This document shows, in pieces, positions 1-7,673 of a DNA stretch of 10,629 bases. The stretch is from Cyclobacteriaceae bacterium (GTDB lineage Bacteria; Bacteroidota; Bacteroidia; Cytophagales; Cyclobacteriaceae). Numbering within the stretch: position 1 is the stretch's first letter; each line of letters opens with the position of its first letter. Both the position numbers and the translations under genes were made by a program. The stretch covers positions 1 through 10,629 of the forward strand of contig JAOUKJ010000096.1 in assembly GCA_029882675.1 (NCBI GenBank), in the 5' to 3' direction. The notes under the pieces are model-generated. The model was given only the letters and a program-made list of their open reading frames with translations, was not told where the DNA came from and searched no databases.

Positions 1-398
1 ATGGTGTAGGGCTCTTCCCCACTGGAACAGGCTGAACTCCAGATGTTTATTTTATTTACCCCCTTTTCTTTCATCTTGGGAAGTATTTCGGTGGTCATGT
101 AATCGAAATGAGAGGGTTCCCTGAAAAAATCCGTTTTGTTGGTGGATACCACATCAATCATGTGGATTACTTCGGCATCCTGCCCTTCCTTGCTGAACAC
201 AAAATCGCAATATTCTTCAAATGTTTTTATGCCCCGGTAACGAAGCCTTTTTTGTAGCCGGCCTTCCAGCATGACTTTCTTTTGCGGGGGCATCTTTATA
301 CCGTAATTGGTATAAATGAAATGACTTAATCGGGCAAAATCCTTGTCCGAGAGGTGTGCCTTTTGAAAAGATAAAGCAGACGGTTTATTTTCTTGCAT
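1..398 (-). CDS. cheR: Chemotaxis protein methyltransferase CheR (5' part, cut by window edge)
   Basis: CheR uses S-adenosylmethionine to methylate glutamates on the cytoplasmic domain of chemoreceptors, the adaptation step of chemotaxis. Only the first 132 codons are here, reading from the ATG whose complement is at 396-398; the reading frame is open to base 1. Residues 1-80 look like the helical N-terminal CheR domain, with basic residues around 39-54 (QKKVMLEGRLQKRLRY) as in the receptor- or substrate-contacting helix. Residues 86-98 (TNKTDFFREPSHF) are the conserved CheR block, and 119-132 (IWSSACSSGEEPYT) is the start of the SAM-binding motif. Most of the methyltransferase domain lies outside the window. 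It follows the MCP gene by about 80 bp on the same strand, with a stem-loop in the gap. The MCP ends in a pentapeptide of the kind CheR binds. The family call is secure; whether the gene is intact cannot be seen. Confidence 0.93.
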   Translation of the reverse strand, partial: MQENKPSALSFQKAHLSDKDFARLSHFIYTNYGIKMPPQKKVMLEGRLQKRLRYRGIKTFEEYCDFVFSKEGQDAEVIHMIDVVSTNKTDFFREPSHFDYMTTEILPKMKEKGVNKINIWSSACSSGEEPYT

Positions 399-435
399 TT
401 TATACTCAACTAATTACCAACTTTCATTTTATTAA

Positions 436-464
436 TGTCCCCCGTTAACAAGTAACGGGGGACA
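436..464 (-). terminator. Perfect 12-bp stem-loop between MCP gene and cheR
   Basis: Bases 436-447 are perfectly complementary to 453-464, with a 5-nt loop (448-452) and a run of five G-C pairs in the stem. It begins 13 nt after the MCP stop codon. In the minus-strand direction the sequence after the stem is A/T-rich (TTAATAAAATG) but is not a clean T-tract, so it may be a weak or partial terminator, or an mRNA 3'-end stabiliser that lowers cheR expression relative to the MCP. In the plus direction the following bases (ATTGTTTATT) are more T-rich, but no plus-strand gene is visible upstream. The hairpin is certain as sequence; its role is inferred. Confidence 0.6.
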
Positions 465-477
465 ATTGTTTATTCAT

Positions 478-2805
478 CTAGAACTTTTCATATTCACTGT
501 CATGCTTGTCCTCACCACCCAAATCTATACTTAATCCGCCGGATTTTTTTGGGGCGCTGATTCGTGCTGCCGGGGCTTTATGCTCCTTTATAGTTTCGTA
601 CGTAGGGGCAGGGCGGCGTGCCCTGGATGCTGACGAAGCACTTCCTGAGTCAATCCTGAAGTAACTGATCATATCTTTCATGCTCAATGCCTGGCTATTT
701 AGTTCCTCACTGGTGGCTGCTATTTCTTCCGCATTGGCTGCATTTTGCTGCACCACCTGGTTGAGTTGCTGAATGGCACTGTTTACCTGATCAGACCCGC
801 TGGACATTTCTATGTTAGCAGCTGTTATTTCCTGAATCAGGTCTGATGTCTTGCGGATATCAGGTACGATATCCGTCAGCATTTTTCCTGATTTCTGCGC
901 CACGGCTACACTACTTTTTGATACCTGATCTATTTCACTGGCAGCCTGCTGACTGCGTTCGGCGAGTTTGCGTACTTCCGCAGCTACTACGGCAAATCCT
1001 TTACCATGCTCACCGGCACGTGCTGCCTCTACGGCTGCGTTAAGGGCCAGAAGGTTAGTCTGTCTGGATATTTCACCAATGATCGATATTTTCTCTGCAA
1101 TGGTTTGCATGCTCGATACTGTTTCTTCTACCGCCTGGTTGCTTTCCTGGATATCCTCTGCCGCTTTTTTTGCAATGCGTTCGGTTTCACGTGAATTGTC
1201 TGTGTTTTGCTGAATATTAGCAGCCATTTCTTCCATAGAAGATGATACCTCTTCCGCACTACTGGCCTGTTCGGTAGAACCTTCAGACATTTGTTGTGAT
1301 GACTGGTTCATCTCTGTGCTGGCTGTGGTGATCTGATCGGATGATGTGATAATCCCCCCAATGACTTCCCTTAGTTTATCAATCATTAGTTTAAGGCTGT
1401 TCATAGCTGTGCCTACCTCATCATTTGAGTTGGCCTCTACCTTTATGGTCAGGTCACCGTCTGCGATCTTACCCAATTGACTGGACAATAAAACGATAGG
1501 TGCAGCCATTGAGCGGGCAACAGCCACGGCAATAACAATCGCAATGGCCAGTACAATCAGCCCAACAATAAGGATGGTGTTTCGCAGGGTATAGATGGGG
1601 GCGAAGGCCTCTGCCTCGTCGATTTCCACCAGCATCACCCAATTGAGTCCTTCGATGTCCAGCGGAGCATAAGCACTCAGTACATTTACATCGCGGTAGT
1701 CCTGTATAATTTGGGTATTGGACTGGCCCTGAAGGGCAAGCCGGGCTCCTTCGGTATCAACTTCCTGAAAAAGGATAGATGTGCCGGAAGTCTTTATGTT
1801 ATCAATCACTGACTGGCTGTAACCGGCATCGGCCAGCGCCTGGAAATAGCCGGCTTCGTCTTCCAGCATAAATCGGGAAACAGAACGCATGGTCTTGTCT
1901 TCGCCCAGGATATAAGATTCGCCACTGGTACCCAGGCCATCGTTGACCCAGCCTTCGTTGCCGGTCATTACGGCATTGATCTCATCAAGGGGCATCTGGA
2001 GCACAAGTACCCCTTCGAGTACGCCATTGTTGAAAACAGGTGAGGCCACGAAGGCCGCAGGGGCATTGTATGAGGGCGCATATTGATCGTATGTAGATAT
2101 AGCTACGAAATCAGAAGAATTGGCGTTGCGTGCCTGGTTGAATACGTCAGCCAGATTGGAATTGCTGAAGGGTCCGTTGATCAGGCTGGTGCCGTAATCC
2201 ACCTCTTTAAATACACTGTATATAATGTGACCGGTTTCAGGGTCAACGAGAAAGATGTCATAGTAGGAGAATTCTTTCAGGTAGTTTCTGATTACGGGAT
2301 GATAGAACTCGTGGAGTTCATTGTATCGATTGTTTGATGAGGCCCTGGTCATATTGTCTTTAGAGCCCACGGGCGCTGTATTGCCCGAGATATACATATT
2401 CTGAAAAAGGAGGGTACGCTGGTCGGTGCTTTTGTAGCCACTGATCGAACCCTGATTGTTTATTCTGGGCATAAATTCCTGTTGGAAATAATCGTTCATG
2501 GCTGCATCATGAGTGGACTGTCCGGTAATTTCTGTTGCGTGGAAAGCGTCTTTTAGTGAACTCATGGCATCAACGACCATGCGGTTTTCTGAAAAGGTGA
2601 GCACCTGTGAGCGTATTTGCCTGAAATAACTTTCCAGGTCTCTTTTTTTAATTTCCCTGACGGAAGTGAGCTGCGCAAAATAAGCGTCTTGCAGGCTGTT
2701 TCGCCCACTGATGTAGCTCATGGTGCCGATGATCAGGGTGTTAATGAGTATGCCGATGGCCATGACCAAGGCAATTTTTATTCTTATGCTTAAATGCTTT
2801 ATCAT
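478..2805 (-). CDS. Membrane methyl-accepting chemotaxis protein with Cache-like sensor domain
   Basis: A 775-residue chemoreceptor that should sense an extracytoplasmic ligand and control CheA through CheW. Domains in order: TM1 about 11-33; a large periplasmic sensor about 34-408, dCache-like, whose block at 290-312 ([12 protein letters not shown], then MRSVSRF) is typical of Cache-sensor receptors; TM2 about 409-430; HAMP about 430-483; coiled-coil signalling domain about 490-715, with the highly conserved hairpin tip at 577-609 ([20 protein letters not shown] followed by [19 protein letters not shown]). Likely methylation helices flank the tip (about 510-530 and 683-700). Residues 719-770 form a flexible linker rich in Ala, Ser, Pro and Lys. 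The last five residues, EYEKF, fit the aromatic-x-x-aromatic C-terminal pentapeptide used to tether CheR or CheB. The gene lies 59 bp after the porin and before cheR. The ligand cannot be named from sequence. Confidence 0.96.
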   Translation of the reverse strand: MIKHLSIRIKIALVMAIGILINTLIIGTMSYISGRNSLQDAYFAQLTSVREIKKRDLESYFRQIRSQVLTFSENRMVVDAMSSLKDAFHATEITGQSTHDAAMNDYFQQEFMPRINNQGSISGYKSTDQRTLLFQNMYISGNTAPVGSKDNMTRASSNNRYNELHEFYHPVIRNYLKEFSYYDIFLVDPETGHIIYSVFKEVDYGTSLINGPFSNSNLADVFNQARNANSSDFVAISTYDQYAPSYNAPAAFVASPVFNNGVLEGVLVLQMPLDEINAVMTGNEGWVNDGLGTSGESYILGEDKTMRSVSRFMLEDEAGYFQALADAGYSQSVIDNIKTSGTSILFQEVDTEGARLALQGQSNTQIIQDYRDVNVLSAYAPLDIEGLNWVMLVEIDEAEAFAPIYTLRNTILIVGLIVLAIAIVIAVAVARSMAAPIVLLSSQLGKIADGDLTIKVEANSNDEVGTAMNSLKLMIDKLREVIGGIITSSDQITTASTEMNQSSQQMSEGSTEQASSAEEVSSSMEEMAANIQQNTDNSRETERIAKKAAEDIQESNQAVEETVSSMQTIAEKISIIGEISRQTNLLALNAAVEAARAGEHGKGFAVVAAEVRKLAERSQQAASEIDQVSKSSVAVAQKSGKMLTDIVPDIRKTSDLIQEITAANIEMSSGSDQVNSAIQQLNQVVQQNAANAEEIAATSEELNSQALSMKDMISYFRIDSGSASSASRARRPAPTYETIKEHKAPAARISAPKKSGGLSIDLGGEDKHDSEYEKF

Positions 2806-2821
2806 GATATTAATAGTTGAG

Positions 2822-2846
2822 TTGATTGATTGATTGATTGATTGAT
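2822..2846. repeat. TTGA tetranucleotide tandem repeat (6.25 copies) before MCP start
   Basis: Six exact TTGA units (2822-2845) plus one further T lie in the 59-bp gap between porin and MCP gene. On the coding (minus) strand this reads as TCAA units ending 16 nt before the MCP ATG, where the ribosome would load. A further TTGA sits at 2817-2820, offset by one base. Short tandem repeats of this type can change copy number by replication slippage. Here a change would alter spacing in the 5' region rather than the reading frame. Confidence 0.9.
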
Positions 2847-2864
2847 ATTCATTTGTAATAACTT

Positions 2865-3986
2865 TTAATTACCGAATGTGCCGATGATGGCCAAACCCAG
2901 TGTACTCTGGCTTTGACTCAGTGTGTTCAGTCCTTTATAATAAATGTCTTCATCGGCATTGTCGAAACGGAATTCCGGTTTTACAATCACAGCTCCGTCC
3001 AGGGCAGTAATACTTGCTGTAAGGGTGATGCCCTGATAAGCGGCGCCCAGGTATTGGATGTCGTTTGAATCGTCGAAATATTCTCCCCTCACGCCCAGAT
3101 CCACTCTGTCGGAGGCTGAAAAGGTAAGGTATAGCGCTGCGCCCATCCAGTCATTATTAACTGTTCCTGCGCGGTCAAAACCCATGGCTGCATTAATGCC
3201 GATATTGAAATTGTCAGCAACAGCGTAAGAGGCGGTCAGGTCAAACATGTGTTTATAGGCATCGGCCTTGTCACCAGTTATGGGATTGTTGGCGGCTTCA
3301 TTGCCCCCCAACCAGTTAATATACGCATCGAGGCCTTCTACGGGCGCCAGGCTAAACTGAGCCGCAACACTTTTACTGGTGTTGTTATCCTGGATGGCAT
3401 CCCAGCCATTAACCACTCCCACCATCAGTCCAAATTGGTCTGAGATGGCGTAATCGAGTTTGGCTCCCGTATGATAAAAGGGGCCATTGCCAAACAGGTT
3501 GGACAGGCTGTAGTGCATGTTTGACGGTGCATCAACCAATTCATAGCCGATATGTGTGCCATATTGTCCCATCGTCAGGGTGAGGCCATCAACGAGTGTG
3601 GTGCTTACGTATGCCTGCTTTATGGAAAAGGCAGTACCCACATTGCCGAAATTGGCGAGTTCGGCGTTGGGTCCGAACACGATATCGGCAACAATTTCGG
3701 TACGGTCTGTCGAGTAGGAAGTAACAAACTGGGCCAATCCCAGCGCAACCTGGTTGTGGTACCCGTCGAAAATTCTTCCTACACCCGTGGTTCCGAAATT
3801 ATCACTGTTGGACGGGTCATTGAAGTTGTAGGAGTAGTACGTGTCCACATAACCACTGAGGGAGAGTGAACCTTTACTTTCCTTTTCTTCATCGGTATCC
3901 TGCCCCCTGGCACCGCCAGTGATCAGGATCATTAGGGACAGGAAAACCATCATGGCCCGGTTAAAAAGAAGTATTTTGGATGTCAT
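2865..3986 (-). CDS. Outer-membrane beta-barrel porin, OmpL-like (BBP2 family)
   Basis: A 373-residue predicted outer-membrane beta-barrel. Residues 1-28 are a signal peptide: basic start, hydrophobic core [14 protein letters not shown], probable cleavage at ARG|Q. A short acidic stretch (DTDEEKESK) follows, then alternating hydrophobic/polar strands beginning [17 protein letters not shown]. The early pattern of GYVDTYYSY, then an FDGYHNQ segment and a strand ending TSYS, resembles the putative beta-barrel porin-2 (OmpL-like) family common in Bacteroidota. The rest is a regular succession of beta strands ([39 protein letters not shown]). It starts 9 bp after the cheW stop and precedes the MCP by 59 bp, in the same direction, so it appears to be part of the che operon, which is unusual. 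It may admit the solute sensed by the neighbouring receptor; that is inference. The protein does not end in the usual terminal aromatic residue (ends TFGN). Confidence 0.85.
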   Translation of the reverse strand: MTSKILLFNRAMMVFLSLMILITGGARGQDTDEEKESKGSLSLSGYVDTYYSYNFNDPSNSDNFGTTGVGRIFDGYHNQVALGLAQFVTSYSTDRTEIVADIVFGPNAELANFGNVGTAFSIKQAYVSTTLVDGLTLTMGQYGTHIGYELVDAPSNMHYSLSNLFGNGPFYHTGAKLDYAISDQFGLMVGVVNGWDAIQDNNTSKSVAAQFSLAPVEGLDAYINWLGGNEAANNPITGDKADAYKHMFDLTASYAVADNFNIGINAAMGFDRAGTVNNDWMGAALYLTFSASDRVDLGVRGEYFDDSNDIQYLGAAYQGITLTASITALDGAVIVKPEFRFDNADEDIYYKGLNTLSQSQSTLGLAIIGTFGN

Positions 3987-3995
3987 AATTGTAGG

Positions 3996-4511
3996 TTATT
4001 TTTTCTTTTTCTCGTCTTTGTTTTGTGAATCTTTTAATATCTGTACTTCATCGGCAGAAAAGACTTTGCCCAGATTAAGGATCATGACAAACTCCTCATT
4101 TACTTTCACCACACCCTCTATGAATTCAGGGTTGTATTGTGATCCGATACTGGGAGAGTCTTTAATTTGTTGGGCTGATATGTCCAGAACCTCATCTACG
4201 GCATCAACCAGGGCGCCAAGAGTTAGTTCTTCGCCATCAATATCAATGCTCATCACGATGATACAGGTATTTACCGTGTATTCAGTTTTTTCCATACTGA
4301 ATTTAATGCGGGTGTCAATGACCGGCAGCACATTACCGCGCAGATTAATAACGCCCAGCATGTAATCAGGAGAACGTGGCACCTTGGTGATTTTAGGCAC
4401 CTCAAGGATTTCTATCACCTTGAGAACATTTACAGCAAAATGTTCATCAGCCAACCTGAAAGTGAGGAAGGACTGCAGGTTTTCGAGGATATTTTCTGCT
4501 ATTTGGCTCAT
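3996..4511 (-). CDS. cheW: Chemotaxis coupling protein CheW
   Basis: CheW joins chemoreceptors to the CheA kinase in the membrane-associated array. The 171-residue protein is a single CheW domain (about 13-155), with the signature MLGVINLRGNVLPVIDTR at 51-68 and the later blocks LGALVDAVDEVLDI and FIEGVVKVNEEFVMILNLGKV. The length is close to the usual size, with a short N-terminal extension and a charged tail ending in four lysines. The ATG overlaps the cheA stop (ATGA, 4-bp overlap at 4508-4511), implying translational coupling and matched amounts of CheA and CheW. The porin gene begins 9 bp downstream. No anomaly in the core is visible. Confidence 0.96.
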   Translation of the reverse strand: MSQIAENILENLQSFLTFRLADEHFAVNVLKVIEILEVPKITKVPRSPDYMLGVINLRGNVLPVIDTRIKFSMEKTEYTVNTCIIVMSIDIDGEELTLGALVDAVDEVLDISAQQIKDSPSIGSQYNPEFIEGVVKVNEEFVMILNLGKVFSADEVQILKDSQNKDEKKKK

Positions 4512-6628
4512 ACTAATTCTTCTTTATTTACTTGTGAAAATTTGTTTATTATTTTGCTTGTATCCATAACCAGGGCGATGGTGCCATCACCGAGGATGGT
4601 GCCGCCTGAAATGAAATCCTGGTGTCGGTAATATTTGCCCAGGGGTTTTAAAACGGCCTGGTACTCACCTACAATACTGTCGACAGTCAGGCCTACTCTC
4701 CGCCCTTCGTTTTCCACAACGATCAGTTGGAAAAATTCAGGGGCTTCATCTTTTACCCTAAATTCTTTTCTGAGATCCAGAAAGGGAATTTGGTCACCGT
4801 CCAACACGACTATTTTATTGAGTTCATCCGCAAGGGATTTTTTTGTTACTTCATGACATTTGCTGACCACTGAAAGGGGGATCAGGTAGTATGTATCACT
4901 GATCTGAACCAAAAGGCCATCAGTAATTGACAGTGTAAGGGGTAGTTTAAGGGTAATTTTCGTCCCAATATTCACCTTGGAGTCTACGGTAATTTCACCG
5001 CGGATATCTGCAATATTTCGTTTCACTACGTCCATGCCAACGCCCCTTCCGGATACGTCAGTCACCTCTTTGGCGGTAGAGAATCCGGCAGAGAATATCA
5101 GGTCATAGATTTCTCTTTCAGTGAGTTCTGTTTCAGGGGTGATCATACCTTTTTTAATGGCACTGGCTTTGATCACATTGGCATCTATTCCTTTGCCATC
5201 GTCTTCAATCTGAATAAATACGTTTACACCTGAGTAATAAGCTTTTAGCGTAATGGTGCCTTTGGGTGGTTTGCCCAATCTTTTTCTTTCTTCAGGTGAT
5301 TCAATGCCATGATCCAGGCTGTTTCTCAACAGGTGAAGCAGAGGGTCTGTGAGGTATTCAATAATTGTTTTGTCCAGTTCTGTTTCTCCGCCTTGTGTGA
5401 TGAATTCAACAGATTTGTTGAGGTTGGCAGAAACATCACGTATCATCCGCTGGAAGCGACCAAACAGATTGTTGATGGGTATAAGGGTCATGCTAAAAGC
5501 GATGTCCCTGAGTTGGCGCGACAATTTCTCCACATTTTCAGTAATGGATTCCAGTGCGGTGGTGTGGTTATGCTCTGCGTACAAGCTTAGTCCGGCCTGT
5601 GTTGTGACGAGTTCACTCACCAGGTTCATGAGGTCGTCAAGCTTATCGCTACCTACCCGTACGCTGGATATCGTTTTTTCTTTTGTAGCAGCAGGTGCTG
5701 TTGGCGGTGCTCCATCTTTGTCAGGGATTTGCTGTGCCATAGCTGCCTGTTTTTCCTTCACCTGGCTTGTTATTTCTTTAATGTCCATGCTATCTATGAT
5801 TTCTTTAAGTTTTTCCGCTGTTTGCTTTTCTCCGGAATATCCTGTGTAGTTTATGGCGTTGATGAAGTCTGCATTGGCAATGAGGTTGCCCCCACTGAGT
5901 TCTTCGATATTTATTTCAGCAGTGTCTTCTACAAAAAGGAACACATCCTTAATTTCGTTCAGACTGGACTCTGTGGCCAGCAATATTTCCCATGAGGTAT
6001 AACACTTTTCAACATTGTAATCAGTGATTATTTCGAAAGGCTTGATATAGGTAAATACTTTGGACTTTCCCATTTCAGTGAGTTCTTCTATAAGAAACAG
6101 GGGATTGGTGCCGTCTTCAAATATTTCTTCACTCGGGATAAAGCTTATATAAAAAGTTTTGGTGGTGGCTTTGGCATCAACAGCTGATGGGGAGCTGTCT
6201 TCCACTACATTGGTACTCTTCACCGTTTCCTGGCTTGTTTCGCTACCATCTACATTTTCCAGAAAAGTGAGTATGCGTACTGAGAGGTCTGCGAGTGAGC
6301 GCAGGTTGTTTTCATCAGTAACAATGGGATCTTCTACAAGTACTTTCAAAAGGTCGAGTACTTGAAAGGTGCAGTCAATAATACTACTTGTTGCCTTTAA
6401 ATTTTTATCCCGTATATGAGAATAGAGTGTCTCCAGATTATGCACAAAATCAGCTATTTTGCTGAAACCAAACATACTGCTATTGCCTTTTAGCGTATGC
6501 ATGGCCCTGAATATTTCAGCTATGCGATTTTCATCATCGGGATTCTTTTCTAATGACAGCAATGATTGCTCCAGGTTTTGCAACAGGTCATCAGATTCTT
6601 CTTTAAAAACTTGTTGTAACCTTTCCAT
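4508..6628 (-). CDS. cheA: Chemotaxis histidine kinase CheA
   Basis: CheA autophosphorylates on a histidine in the P1 domain and passes phosphate to CheY under receptor control. The 706 residues show all parts. P1/HPt is about 1-125, with phospho-acceptor His44 in RAMHTLKGNS. A P2-like region at about 155-245 (FYISFIPSEEIFEDGTNPL to VFLFVEDTAEINIEEL) is similar to that of many non-enteric CheAs. A second linker (about 262-320) is rich in Ala, Pro and charged residues. P3 dimerisation is about 320-385. The P4 ATPase has an N box at 432-441 (HLLRNSLDHG), G1 at 476-482 (DDGKGID), F box at 510-517 and G2 at 527-533 (GRGVGMD). The P5 CheW-like domain is about 568-698. Every catalytic motif is present. 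The ATG shares one base with the cheY stop (TGATG), and the stop overlaps the cheW start, so the three are translated as a unit. Confidence 0.97.
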   Translation of the reverse strand: MERLQQVFKEESDDLLQNLEQSLLSLEKNPDDENRIAEIFRAMHTLKGNSSMFGFSKIADFVHNLETLYSHIRDKNLKATSSIIDCTFQVLDLLKVLVEDPIVTDENNLRSLADLSVRILTFLENVDGSETSQETVKSTNVVEDSSPSAVDAKATTKTFYISFIPSEEIFEDGTNPLFLIEELTEMGKSKVFTYIKPFEIITDYNVEKCYTSWEILLATESSLNEIKDVFLFVEDTAEINIEELSGGNLIANADFINAINYTGYSGEKQTAEKLKEIIDSMDIKEITSQVKEKQAAMAQQIPDKDGAPPTAPAATKEKTISSVRVGSDKLDDLMNLVSELVTTQAGLSLYAEHNHTTALESITENVEKLSRQLRDIAFSMTLIPINNLFGRFQRMIRDVSANLNKSVEFITQGGETELDKTIIEYLTDPLLHLLRNSLDHGIESPEERKRLGKPPKGTITLKAYYSGVNVFIQIEDDGKGIDANVIKASAIKKGMITPETELTEREIYDLIFSAGFSTAKEVTDVSGRGVGMDVVKRNIADIRGEITVDSKVNIGTKITLKLPLTLSITDGLLVQISDTYYLIPLSVVSKCHEVTKKSLADELNKIVVLDGDQIPFLDLRKEFRVKDEAPEFFQLIVVENEGRRVGLTVDSIVGEYQAVLKPLGKYYRHQDFISGGTILGDGTIALVMDTSKIINKFSQVNKEELV

Positions 6629-6999
6629 CAGCGTATTACTTTTTTCACTACAGATAAAAGCCTTTCTTTTTCAAAGGGTTTTACAATCCAACCGGTTGCC
6701 CCCTCGGCTTTGGCTTCTCTTTTTTTAGTCACCTGTGTTTCTGTCGTCAGGATTAAAATGGGGAGGTATTTAAAGTTTTTATGCTTTCTTACCTCTTTTA
6801 CAAGTTCAATCCCATCCATTACAGGCATGTTAAGGTCTGTAATGATGAGTTTGACATTTTCATCCATTTGTTGCAGGCACTCCAGTCCGTCTTTTCCGTT
6901 TACTCCGCGTGTCACGGTATAGCCTGCTTCTTCAAGCGTAGAACCAACTAGCTCACGGATACTCTCGGAATCATCAACGATAAGTATGCTCTTTGACAT
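6628..6999 (-). CDS. cheY: Single-domain response regulator CheY
   Basis: A 123-residue receiver domain with no output domain, expected to take phosphate from CheA and bind a motor or other effector. Acidic pocket Asp9/Asp10 (LIVDDSES), phospho-acceptor Asp55 (IITDLNMPVMDG), Thr85/Thr86 (ILTTE) and Lys107 (IVKPFE) are all in place. The position matching the switch tyrosine of E. coli CheY (Tyr106) is Trp104 (TGWIVKPF); this is common in a subset of CheY proteins. The gene follows the STAS gene by 29 bp and its stop overlaps the cheA start by one base. Its being encoded next to CheA makes it the likely cognate target. Whether it acts on motility or another process cannot be told here, since no motor gene is in view. 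Confidence 0.94.
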   Translation of the reverse strand: MSKSILIVDDSESIRELVGSTLEEAGYTVTRGVNGKDGLECLQQMDENVKLIITDLNMPVMDGIELVKEVRKHKNFKYLPILILTTETQVTKKREAKAEGATGWIVKPFEKERLLSVVKKVIR

Positions 7000-7028
7000 G
7001 GTATATATTAATTGTTTTAAGTACTAAA

Positions 7029-7670
7029 CTAGTTATCAGATGGAAATAGCAGTGGTGAAAAGCCACTGGTAATGATCAATTCTTTCAATTCATTGGGCAG
7101 GTCAGCTGTTATTTTCACTTCTTTGCCTTCGGCCTCCAGGTATCCCTTATATATGTGCAGAAGTTGTATGAAACTCAAATCAAGTTCATTTATGTTTTTC
7201 AGCGCCAGGCTATATATATTATATGCTGTGAATACTTCTTCCACCCTTTTGTGAATTTCATGGATATGGCTGATGGTGAGTTCGCCTGTAAACTCTATTT
7301 TCGTCTTTTTTACGGCCTTTCGTTTGGAAGGGATGTTTTCTACGCCATATCGTAAGTTTTCCCCATCTTCCAAAGCATCAAGTATGCCCATATCCAGTGC
7401 TTGATTACTTTTTTCTTCTTTCACTTCTTCCTTTGCCTTTTCTTCAAGATTGATCTTTTTCACATGCTCTGCTTTTTCAGCGGGCTTTGCTTTCCGGTCT
7501 TTCTTTTTTTCTCCTTTTTTCACTTTTGTGGCCTTTCCTTTTGCTTGCACCTCTTTCACTTCCTTTTTCACTGTCACTTTCTCCGCTTTTTCTTCCGGAA
7601 TTGTATCCGCTTCATTTTTTAGGGGAATGATACGTTCTCTTTTTAGATTTAAATTGTTACCAACCGGCAT
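7029..7670 (-). CDS. STAS-domain protein with Lys/Glu-rich N-terminal region
   Basis: 213 residues in two parts. Residues about 25-90 are low-complexity and dominated by Lys, Glu and Ala (EEKAEKVTVKKEVKEV, KKGEKKKDRKAKPAEKAEHV), presumably disordered or a charged helix. Residues about 122-210 resemble a STAS fold: strand KIEFTGELTI, helix HIHEIHKRVEEVF, then NELDLSFIQLLHIYK, which matches the STAS core pattern D-x-(S/A)-x-x-Q-L-L with Ser166 at the position phosphorylated in SpoIIAA-type proteins, then GKEVKITADLPNELKELIITSGF. STAS proteins usually bind partners rather than catalyse. It starts 3 bp after the ParA stop and ends 29 bp before cheY, so it belongs to the chemotaxis operon. The extreme N-terminus has a small basic cluster (LKRER, 9-13) that could contact ParA; this is conjecture. 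The STAS call rests on pattern only. Confidence 0.75.
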   Translation of the reverse strand: MPVGNNLNLKRERIIPLKNEADTIPEEKAEKVTVKKEVKEVQAKGKATKVKKGEKKKDRKAKPAEKAEHVKKINLEEKAKEEVKEEKSNQALDMGILDALEDGENLRYGVENIPSKRKAVKKTKIEFTGELTISHIHEIHKRVEEVFTAYNIYSLALKNINELDLSFIQLLHIYKGYLEAEGKEVKITADLPNELKELIITSGFSPLLFPSDN

Positions 7671-7673
7671 AAT

